Shown one piece after another: positions 1 to 10,042 of a stretch of DNA of 64,000 nucleotides. Position 1 is the first letter of the stretch; every line of letters begins with the position of its first letter. The DNA comes from Stercorarius parasiticus (taxonomy: Eukaryota > Chordata > Aves > Charadriiformes > Stercorariidae). The notes beneath the pieces were generated by a model that saw nothing but the letters and a program-made list of their open reading frames with translations, was not told the DNA's origin and did no database searches. The translations under genes and the position numbers were made by a program. Where the stretch lies: assembly GCA_013396915.1 (NCBI GenBank), contig VWZL01002012.1, forward strand, positions 620,001 through 684,000, given 5' to 3'.

Positions 1-1870
1 GTATTTATAAAATGAAGCCAGATTTGAGGCTAAGTCCAGGTCTTACCAACACTTACCCAGCACCATTTGTAGTAAAATTAAGCAAGTTTGCAGGATGTCC
101 CCCTGTAACTTTCACTTGTGACTAGTTAATTTTGCTGCTCTGAGTTTTAGGAGTTTAGATGAAAATGTGTTAAAGGAGCTGGTTTCCAAAAGCTCACTGG
201 AGTGACTGCTTACAGGCCTTCTGAGATGTCTTCCAGCTGAGCACTGGAAAATCAAGGCTACTAAAATCACTAGGAACATGACTTGGAGTAGTTTAGCTTT
301 CCAGACCTGACTTTCCTTGCTCCCTGAGAAGAATTTCACTGGGAGCGGATTTGCACTTAAAGAAATGAAATTTACCTAAAGAGCTAAGTAACATGTATTT
401 TCTTTTAGGGAACAAACAAAATATGAATATTCAAGACATCCTTGACCAGGGGCTGTGAAATTGCTGATCATGGGCCTTCCTGAAACAGTCTCTGTTACAG
501 AAATTTAAATTTATAAACTGAACGCATTGTCTTGATCAATAATCAGGATAATAGAATATTTTTAGGAACATTTAGAAAGCGTAACTCAATCTGGCGTGAT
601 TACTCATGCTCACTTAAAAAAAACCTGTCAATCAATACCAGTTATCAGATTTGCTACAAACAACAACAGTGGAGAAAGAGAGAGGCTTGTAAAATTGTGT
701 ATAAAACATAGCTTTGGTGCAGTCTAATAGTTGCTTAGAAGGTATAACACAGACTTAACTATCGAACTTAAATATATCTATTGACTCAATGCACTATCAA
801 GGCTGTCTATCAGGAAACAGGCACAATTAATGACACAGCAGTTAAGTCTTGAACATGGTGGTGTAATTTGGATATTCTCTTGATAACTGATCAAAGTGTG
901 ATGGATTCGTAAGATAGGAACTAAAAATACTTCTATGTAGATAGGAATCTTGGTCAGGCTAGACGGAAAACGAAAATAATGACTGAGTTATGCTGATTCT
1001 GCTAAAGAGCTCCAGTTATACATTAACGCAGTAAAACTCTCTATGAAACATGGGAGGAATGTATTACTAGTTAATTACAACAGCAAGATATGCCATTGAA
1101 GGGATTATTACTATATTTTATGATGACCGTTTTATCATCTCCTTGTTTATACTTTCCTTTGGTAATGTACTTTTTTTCTGAACTTTGAAATATTTAATAT
1201 TTGAGCGTTAGATATTGCACCCCTTATATTTGATAGGAATAGTTCTTAATATACGGAGTAAGAATATAACTGCAGAGGAATAGAAAACCCAGATGGGAAA
1301 AATGGCATTTTCTGTAATTATATGTTGTGTCCATGTATCAGCAGTGGAGTGGTTGGTTTGGTTTAGTTTTTTTTCTGGTGGGTGATGAGGCATGGAAAGC
1401 AATAGCTTGTTTTATAGTGGAAAGCAAATGCTGGTCTGGCCAATATGCCCTGTAAAGCTGTTGGATTCCCAGGCCAGTATCAGCAGCACCTCTTCAAATG
1501 GGGACGGCTGAAAGATGAACATTTCTTGTTTTAAGTAGTTGGACAACTGTTTGATTGCTCCTTTCTATAGGAAAATAATCTCTTCATGGACGGCTATAAG
1601 TGGCATCATTTTTCCTTTGGGTTCCCAGTGCTCTCTCTGTATATATTACACATCTGGACTGTAAGTGAAACTTGCTCATTCCTCTGAAACATCTGTTGCG
1701 TCCTGCTGCAGAGAAGGCCTACTTATCTGCTACTTTTAGTGTGTACTGTGTAATTTTATTAAATCTCTGTCTAGCGGCCACCATTCCAGATACGATCAAT
1801 TCAAAATCATACATAAATAGTTAATATTTTCTGCAAAAAGACTTACCTTGTTTAACAACTGGGTCACTTT

Positions 1871-1889
1871 AAAAAAAAAAAAAAAAAAA
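1871..1889. repeat. Poly(A) run, A19
   Basis: Nineteen consecutive A, followed by GGGAAGG. No retrotransposon body or target-site duplication could be recognised beside it, so it is called a simple homopolymer. On the minus strand it reads as a long T tract directly before AAAG, which matters for the splice-site observation at 1841-1870. Confidence 0.9.
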
Positions 1890-2107
1890 GGGAAGGCAGA
1901 AAAAATGCAAGTCAATGAAAAAGCGTAAAGTGTTTTTTCCCTTTTGCTTTGGAAAATGTAAATACCTAAGGAGAAAAATGGTAGGAAGTTTCCAGTTAGA
2001 AAAAAGATTACTGTTTTCTTCAGTTTAAAAGTATCAGTCTGATTATCGTGTTTATGCAGATGCTCAAAGAAAGACCTTCACAAAAAACAGGAGAGTAATT
2101 CCTCTAG

Positions 2108-2170
2108 TAAGAGAAGGAAGGAGGAAGGAAAAAGAAAAAAACAAACAAAAAACCCAAACAAACAAAAAAG
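2108..2170. repeat. Purine/A-rich low-complexity tract
   Basis: The tract runs from GAGAAGGAAGGAGGAAGG into A-rich sequence with AAACAAAC units. It has no internal period longer than four bases and no coding signal. Confidence 0.75.
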
Positions 2171-2863
2171 TTGCAGAATTTCAGGCTACATTCTGCCACT
2201 TTCATTTAAAGAACCAGCATGGTCATTTCTGCTGCTAAACCCTGGTGAGGACAGAAAGAGCTTGGATGGCAAATATCAGTCATCCCTGGAGCTCAGAGCT
2301 TACTTGGTGAGAGATGTTTAACTATAGCAATGAGAGAGAAAAGCCTTTTTTATTTGCACAAACACATTTCTGCACACCTGCAGGAGGCTCCGTGTCACAC
2401 CATCGAGAAGATTCAGTGAGAGTCACCACAAGACTCTAGGCTAATCGGGGCCCTGTGCCTAAAATTGCTAGTTTTTCCTTCATTCCTCAGGCACCAGATC
2501 TTCAGCTGGCTGCTTTCTCAGCATTGTAGAAGAAAATAAAAGAAAACAAGTGATTTCTGAGAAAGGGAACTGGGATTCAGTGGTCTGGAGAGTGAGTAGT
2601 AGTAGGAAGCTTCTGTAACTTTTCAGAGTGGCAAAAAGGGACAAAGCTTTACTTGTTTGGGTGGCTTGTTTGTTGTGTTTTGTACCAGCATCATATCCCA
2701 CACAAGTGAGGAGAACTGATGTGCTCCTGACCCACTAATTCTGCTCCCCCCTGTGCTGGGAAGGATGGGGGACTTGGACTTTATTGCTACAAGCCTATGT
2801 GGCTTCAGAACTGTAGTTTTAAGCACCTCTTCGTTCAGCATTCAGGGCACACGGAGAAGTTAC

Positions 2864-2880
2864 CTTTATTTATTTATTTA
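2864..2880. repeat. (TTTA)4 microsatellite
   Basis: About four copies of TTTA in a row, followed by ATAACAGG. This is a short tetranucleotide repeat with no visible function. Confidence 0.8.
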
Positions 2881-3599
2881 ATAACAGGCCAGAGCTGGAG
2901 AAAGCAAGGGAGATGCTTGCACAAAGGAAAGCCGGCTGCATTTTACAAATACCCAAATTGCGCTATCAGAGCATTAAATATTTATCAGTGAGTGTCTGCC
3001 CACTGAGTACTTTGGTATATTTAATATTTTTTTTTATTGTTATTGTCTGTCTGGACTTGGACTTATCTCTTTGGCCAAAGATAAAAGATGATTTGCGTCG
3101 TAAATGTATGGCATGTGAGGTAGTGCTTAGGTTTTGCTTGCAATTCGATTAATGAGGTAAGAGAAGGGCAGAGGTATGGAAGAAGGCTTTGCTAAGCCGC
3201 CTTTTAAATTTTGTACCATATTGAAAATGGAACTCTGGCAGAAATAGTTTTGGTTTTGAAGGTCTGCTCCGTGTTAGCAGCACAAGAGGCAGCTGCCTAA
3301 AATAAGAAAATATTTGGAGGATGTTGGGGGCCTGTTTAGTGAGGGCAAAGGCAGGGAGCTGTGGGCAGCGTGTGTTTCCCAGGCTGCCGAGGGCAGCGGC
3401 GACCACGGAACTTGCATTGATAAGGAGTGGATGGTAACATACTAATGCACTTTTACTTTTCTGAGAAGTATTAAGGCTAGAGAGCTGCCGACTCCTTGTG
3501 ACACATGGTAATTTGTTGAACATTGCTATTTGCAAAATAGAGAGGACCCATTGTATTAGCAGAACTGACAAGAACACAAACAGCTATTCTGGGGTTTGA

Positions 3600-3615
3600 T
3601 TTTTTTTTTTTTTTT
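3600..3615. repeat. Poly(T) run, T16
   Basis: Sixteen consecutive T after GGGGTTTGA, followed by AAAGAAAACAG. It sits at the left border of a stretch that looks unusually well ordered (3640-3920). Confidence 0.85.
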
Positions 3616-3639
3616 AAAGAAAACAGAGCCTTTGGAACT

Positions 3640-3920
3640 AGGAAATATAGACGCAATGTTGGCTATTATTTACCAAATCAAACGTATTTAAATGCACTCT
3701 TTGATACTTAATAAATGTTGTAGCGTGGCTTTTCGTGGCTAATAAAACTTGGTTTACATTACACCCCTTGTCTGCTATGATTTGCCTCCTAGGGCTCACT
3801 TAGAGTGCATTAACAAGCTGCACACAAGATCAGGGTGATTTGCTGCAAAACTTAAATAATTCATTTATGCACCGCTGCTCTCAGTGTTTTTACAAATGCT
3901 ATGATGAGACAAGCTGTGAA
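3640..3920. promoter_or_regulatory. Candidate conserved non-coding element
   Basis: This segment has no repeat match and no open frame. It holds several homeodomain-type and AT-hook-like words, including CTAATAAAACTTGG, TTAAATAATTCATTT and ATTAACAAGC, with few simple repeats. That texture is typical of vertebrate conserved non-coding elements. The call is an inference from texture only, because no alignment was available. Confidence 0.25.
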
Positions 3921-6640
3921 ACGTTTTGCATGGCAGAAATGAGGGCTGCTGCTCAAGTCAAGTCTTTCAGCATGGATTTGATTCCTTGAAGTCTTCAAGA
4001 AGACTTTCAAATGATTGTGGTGGAGACGTCCAAAGCACGCTGTCCTGCTGATAAGGCTGTTTGCCCTAACTCAGCAGTAATATTTTTTGCTTCCATGTGC
4101 TTTCTCTAGAGGACCTGAAATGAGCACGGGCTACTTAAGGAATGCAGAGTGGAAACTATAGTTCATTATGCTGGGGAAAAGGCCCTTTTCTGACTGCAAC
4201 TATACCCTGTCTACTGCACTGATACTCTTTCTTACTCTGCTTCGCTTTTTGTTAATGGGCATGGAAGAAGTTGGAATGATCAAAGTTAAAATATATACCA
4301 GAACTAAGGTTTACTGTCAACGTTGTTGACAACTCCCCTGATGTTAGCTCTAAGTTCTCATCCTCTGGAGTCGTGTTTCTTCTGTGTAGCTATAACCTTC
4401 AATACCCTCTGCAAAAGTCTTATTGTCACGAAGAAGAGCTTGAAAGTATGTCCTGCACCTGCACTCTCAGGAAGCAGTTGTCCAGACGTAAAATAGCTCT
4501 ATTATTTACACTATATATTAGAATAATTTTTATTTTTATTAATCTAGCAATTTGGATGGAGAAGGGGGGGATGGCGCTTGGGGTTGGTGGAGCAAGTGTG
4601 ACCCCTCCATCATTTTTGTATGCATTTTAGGCTATAGCTGTTAACTACATGATCGGATCTGTTTTGTTCTACAGGAAGAACAAATTACAGAAGAATTAAA
4701 ACATAAACAAATTAGTCTTAAATTAGTAATTGGGTAAGAGTAATCTGTTTACAATATGTGTCTGTCTTTGCCAGGAAAAGTATCCAACAGTTTACATTTT
4801 CCATGCACATCTCACCACTGACTTGGAGCTGGAGATGACATAGGAAAAATACTAGGTGTCACTGAGACTTCCTCATAGCTTTGATTGGAAGTTGTAACTA
4901 ATTGAAATAATGTATAATTAGAAGCAGATTTTAATTTTTAGGATTAAGACACAAATGTTCTATTTTTCATAACTTCTTAATGTGTAAAAATTGCCTTAGA
5001 ATCTTTTGCTAGAAAATATTTTGCAATTGCTTGTATTTTTGCTTGGCTCGTGAAACCTTGAAGTGTGCAAAGGTGATCATCATTTTACAGAATGAAATCT
5101 GGAGAATACAGAGAGAAGGGGATTCAGAAAACAAAATGTTTGAGCTGCTGCTAGGTAGAGATCCCTTTGAATTTGCTAGCATTTCTGTGAGCGTTTTCCC
5201 CCCCTCTTCTTGACAAGTTTTGAATCCAAGGAAATTACCATCTGTGCATAGATATGCAGGAAATGAGCTAAATTTGTAGTGTAAACATTTTCAAATGAAT
5301 ATTTGCACAGTACAGTCTCTCAGCAATGCATTATCCTCTTTTATTTGATAATCAACACATATCCCTTATGAGTTGTGTTGAAAGGGAAGAGAATGACTCT
5401 CACTAAACTCTAATTATCCTCTCCTTTCTCCTGGGAAGAGCTCTCTTCAAGCTCCCTTTTGTGAGCTGCTCTGCGTTTCACAGTCATTCCACCTCTTTAT
5501 CACTCTTTCTCCTTATTTTCCCTCCTTATTTTGGACTCTCAGATGTAAGGGCATAGCATGAGCCCAGACAGCTCCGTATAGGGACATCTGTTGAATTTCC
5601 ATAAGGTAGGATTGCCAGGCCAAGCCAAAGCCTTGGAGAGATTCAGAGCAATTAACTTTCAACTGAGGTTTTATGCAGGACACAAGCTTGTGATAATACC
5701 TAAATATTTCTTGGCTTAGGACCGGGAGAACGGCATATTTCCATTAGCCCCAAAGTCCTTTTGACTCAATTCAATCTGTAGCAACATGAGTCAGCTGTTT
5801 CAGCTACGCAGTGTTTCTAATTCAGCCTTTTTCTAATAAGCACGTAGGCATAACGTGAGCTTCCTACACCGATTAGTCCATGTTTCCTCCATATGGTTTA
5901 TAGATTTTTATTTTCTTTTAATTCAGTGCAAGCTGCTGAATAGTAAAATGCAGTCAAGATCTTGTTGCAGAAAAAAAAAAAGAGACCCCAGCTGAAGTTG
6001 CCAGGGAATTGCCAAGATTAGCATATCCTCGTCGTTTTGGGAAAGGAATTTTTCAGACAGTCCCTCTGACTGCTAGGGCTTGAAGATGGGTGAAGTCCTT
6101 GAGTAGTCCTGTGTAGGAGGCCCTGCATTTTTCTGGGGAACTTCCTGAAGGCAGGGGTTGTAGAAGAAGAAGGCGGCTGGACCAAACCTCGCTGAAGCTG
6201 GTTCAGAAGGACAAAGGAATAGGCCTCTAGAGTTGGCCTGAGAGTATTCAGCTGAGATGCTACACCTCATGAGAGGGAGATGGGGTGGGCATGGCAGAAG
6301 ACAGGAGACGAAGCTGCTGTGTTTGGAACGGTACAGGACGTAAGAGGTTTGGAAGTAGGTATTTTGTATTTTGGAAGGGCAGGAATTTACAATCTGTGCA
6401 TGGAACAGAATGACTTGATTTGCTAATTTTAATGTGCAATTAGGAGTGTTATAGCGATACTAGCAAAGCCTTGCTATTGCTACCACCAGCTACCAGAATA
6501 AAGCTGTAGGACTATTCATATGCATCCGTATACACAAACAACACAAACAAGACCATGTGCATGGTAAAGAACTGCAAAATCTAACTTTTTTTTCCCTGCT
6601 CTCACTAGCAACCTTGATTAATGCCCCTTCCCCACCGTTC

Positions 6641-6656
6641 CTCCCCCCCGCCCCCN
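6641..6656. other. C-rich tract ending in an ambiguous base
   Basis: CTCCCCCCCGCCCCC is followed by a single N at position 6656. The N almost certainly reflects uncertain length or base calling in a C homopolymer rather than biology. Confidence 0.9.
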
Positions 6657-6689
6657 ACCAATGAAATGTAGTGGCACGGTTTTTCCTGC

Positions 6690-7070
6690 TTCAAACAGGG
6701 AGAACGTTAATTCCCTCAATGCACTTTATACAAATTAAAGTCCTTTCTCCCTCCCAAACATAATTTTTAACAAAGGAATTAATCTCTCTCCTAGAAAACC
6801 AAGGTGAACAAATATATATATAAAATAATTAAATTGCTTTTTTCATATTATGAGAGTTTGTTTGGTTTGTAAAACCGACCCGGAATATTTATGCCCTTCC
6901 TCTTAGGGAAGGTCAGCAGATATATACTCAATTACCTATTTGTGTGCATTAAATCAAACGACTCTATATTCAATATTTTGTTTTTTAATTTTGCCTGAGC
7001 AGGAAGCTGGAAATCCAAATTAATGACTCTTCCCCAGTGACATAAATTCTGCGAGGTGTTTGTAGCTTGC
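6690..7070. promoter_or_regulatory. Candidate conserved non-coding element, TAAT-rich
   Basis: At least six homeodomain-type cores occur within about 380 bases, including GTTAATTCCC, GGAATTAATC, ATAATTAAATTG, TCAATTACC and AAATTAATGAC. There is no repeat signature and no plausible coding frame. The density of ATTA/TAAT words partly reflects the AT content, so enhancer status is an inference. Confidence 0.25.
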
Positions 7071-8740
7071 TTGCCTTGTTAAAGTGCTCTGATGTGATTG
7101 ATAACTGTTGTCCTCTCCGACAGCGAAGCCTGCGCAGCAGTGGCAAGTAGACCAGCAAGCATGCAGAGAACTTGCACTGGGATCAAAATCCGAGATGTTT
7201 TCATTAATTCTACTTCCAAGTTGTGAGGAATGGTTTCTAAATAGGCTGGTACCCTTCTTGTCTTCTCGCTAACAGCTGTTGTTAGATGTGATAATGTACC
7301 AAAGTCACTGCAGCTGAGCAAGGAAGAGTAAAGCTTGTTTGTGTGGAGTATCGGGGGCGGTAAAGTCCCTTCTGCTGAGGGAAGAATTCCTGTGCTGGGA
7401 CCGTCCTCTGTATGCCCCATGCTGGTTGCACAGTATGGGTGGTTTAACTTGCAAAGGGTCCCCGCATGAGTGATGGACCAGGCGTCCCACTGTTTCCACC
7501 TTTCTGTGTTTACCTGCGTACTCGCTGGTTGGACCCTGAACCTGCAAGGGCAGATTCCTTCCAGAGAACAATAAAGTGGCCATAACAAAATCCAGGCAGT
7601 AAGCATTTCAAACTCTTTTGCACCAACTTTTTAGTGTTCAGTTCATTATTCTCAAGCAGTGATTGACCCTGTACTGCAGAAAATGTCTCAAACCAAGATA
7701 ACCTTTACTCTACAGGACTGCGAATGTGACAGGCTGGTGCAGGCAAGATGAGGTGCGAGCACCTTGGGAAAGGCTTCTGTTAATTTTAGGGCTTTGTTTT
7801 AATCTCATACTCTTTTTCCCTTTGTATGATACTGGAGTGGAGAATGGATTTGTCTTCTATAGGCTAACATTTGTGGGGCTTATGGAGTTGCTAAGGGATA
7901 GCTTGCCGACTCACGTTATTGGGATCTTTCCTGTAATACAGTAATTCAGTCCCTCCCAATTTGTTCAAAATACAGGAGCTTAACTTAAGCTATAGGTATT
8001 ATCTGCAGTAAGTCCTTAGGAAGGTATAACTGAAAACAGATTAAACATCAAATAAAAATTGCATTTATGTTGCAATCTATGTGAAAGTTGGAAAAAATAG
8101 TTTGGAGTGTTTGGTCTTGAAATAACGAATATGCAACATTTAAAGAAATAGCTATTGCAAGAGCTTTGAAATATGAGTTGGAATCAAGGTTAAAATTGAC
8201 AAATGACCCTTACAAATGACTGGAGTAAATGAATAGCACCAGTCACCTGTGGACGTTGATGTGGCCAGAATCCCAGGGAAGATACCTGTATTACAGCATG
8301 GACACCTCTCTCTAATCAATGTATTGTTACTGCTAGTTTTTTGTTTTCTCTTTAGGCAGAAGCAAAATGTTAAGTAAAAGAGCTGTGCACATTGCTCTTC
8401 CCATAATCCTTGTGCTATGAACTATTTTTTCCCCATAGGCTATTAGTGTCTTTGAATAAGTATCTAGTTCCTTTCAATAAACACTGTGCATGTGACGTTA
8501 AAGTGGCTACTAGTAACCAAAGTGACAGCTACTGAACTGCTAGCAACAAGCAGCAGCTTGTTAAACCTGAAGATGGCACATCATTTTCGTAGCCCCCTTT
8601 CTGAGCTCTAGGAGACTTGAGTGCCGTATTTTTAAGGCAGAAACAGGTAGTCAGCTAGGGTGTTTATTCATTGAAGGTCAGGCTTTTGTATTATGAAACT
8701 TCTAGCAGATGTGATAAGCAGTAAATTGCAGATCTATCAC

Positions 8741-8782
8741 CTTTTCTTTTCTATCTTTTTTTCTTTTCTTTTTTTTTCCCAG
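8741..8782 (+). repeat. Polypyrimidine tract ending in CCCAG
   Basis: About forty bases are almost pure C/T, broken by a single A, and end in CCCAG. It is either low-complexity sequence or the 3' end of an intron on the plus strand. The exon possibility is discussed as a finding. Confidence 0.7.
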
Positions 8783-8985
8783 TGAGCATGTGTGTGAAAT
8801 CAGCAGAATACTGCCTGCATTTGATTTATGGCCCACTTTTGACCAACTCTTATCAGGTTCCCACAAGCCCTTTTCTGATGCAGCTCATGTCTGAATGACA
8901 ATAGACAACCAGTGCCATTATGCTCCAAAATCCCTCTCTGCATTCTAGACACCTAAGATTACATCTGGGCTATTGATTTATTACT

Positions 8986-9006
8986 CCCCCCCCTTTTTTT
9001 TTCCCC
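8986..9006. repeat. C8-T9-C4 homopolymer junction
   Basis: Eight C, nine T and four C in sequence. It is simple low-complexity DNA, prone to length error in sequencing. Confidence 0.8.
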
Positions 9007-9608
9007 ACGGGGACCAGTTTGTTCAGCCCGAACAAGATAGACTATTATTAAACCAAGCAAACTACTCCATGTGAACTTGGTAAAGAAATAATCATTTGCA
9101 ACCACCTTTCTAACCAGCCAGGTTCATAAAGAAATGTAGGTGTTGAAATATTAAGACTGTTTATATATGGGTCCTACCATTCGTGTTTGTTCAGATTATA
9201 TATAATTTATATACATGAAATGAGACCTAACAGGCATTCTGTTGTGTTGGACATTATAGGCATATTGCCTAAAGCACCACAGTATTACCACCCAATGTAC
9301 AAAACCCAAATTATTACAAATCTGCGTTAGAGAAATACCTACTGTAATGCCAACTGTATCTGTGGCAGGGAGGTTTTATGACACCTTTTAGAGCCTCAGC
9401 AAAATTTATATGTTCTACCAGCAGATTTTTTTCTTTTCCTTTTTTGGGGAGGGAGAGGAAGCTATAAATTTTACAGTACGTCGGATTTTTATATCTCCTA
9501 AAAATGTACTGTGCAGGATTCACATTTAATATCCCTCAGCTATAGTCGTCTATGTATTTAAGTCACTAAGTGAAAAGGTACAGACAGGGCTTCTGGTTAA
9601 AATGGTTA

Positions 9609-9657
9609 TTTTTTCCTCTCTCTCTCTTCTCCCTCCACCCCCTCCCCTTTCCCTCCC
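9609..9657. repeat. CT-rich low-complexity tract
   Basis: About fifty bases are nearly all pyrimidine, with a short CT dinucleotide core (CTCTCTCTCTTCTCC) followed by C-rich sequence. There is no sign of function. Confidence 0.8.
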
Positions 9658-10012
9658 ACAAGCACATACCTCACCCTTGCGTCTTCTCTTAGTTAAAATA
9701 ACATTACAAAAGCTGATTCACTGATTCAGGGTTCACACTTGAGCACCTCTGGCCTGCTTTCAGGAAACTCTGAGCACCATCGTGCCAGACCAATAAGCTC
9801 TGCAGGTGCTCTGAGAAAAACCCAGGCCGTTGCATGGACCAAACACCACAAATGGAGGCTTTCAGAGCTGTGTTCCTCCTGTTGTTGGCTGTGGGGAGAG
9901 ATCTGCTTAACTCTCAACTAAACCTCCCATGGTTTGTGTCTTACCTCACAGGATTTATTTTATTCTGCCTACTATTCAGTTCTTTGTGGACAGGCATCTA
10001 TCGTTGCTTGAG

Positions 10013-10042
10013 TCCTGTTAGACTGTGTCCTGTTAGACTGTT
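10013..10042. repeat. 15-bp tandem duplication
   Basis: The word TCCTGTTAGACTGTG is followed at once by TCCTGTTAGACTGTT. The two units match at 14 of 15 positions with no spacer. It is a small local duplication with no known role. Confidence 0.9.

Larger units (their letters stand above)
1..6640. other. Gene-free AT-rich stretch with simple tracts
   Basis: No exon, RNA gene or transposon could be recognised here. The stretch is AT-rich unique sequence with an A19 run, an A-rich/purine tract, a short TTTA repeat and a T16 run, listed separately. The 3640-3920 portion looks like a conserved non-coding element and is discussed as a finding. The longest open frame (minus strand, 3149-3577) starts at GTG, lacks any recognisable domain and is treated as chance. 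The sequence is compatible with intron or intergenic DNA, and nothing here separates the two. Confidence 0.6.

Noticed and set aside
3149..3577. 142-codon minus-strand frame
   Set aside because: It starts at GTG, which a nuclear vertebrate gene would not normally use, and shows no domain or splice context.
7079..7606. Longest open frame in the window (minus strand, 175 codons)
   Set aside because: No recognisable domain, an overlapping minus-strand frame in another phase, and a length close to the chance maximum for 64 kb.
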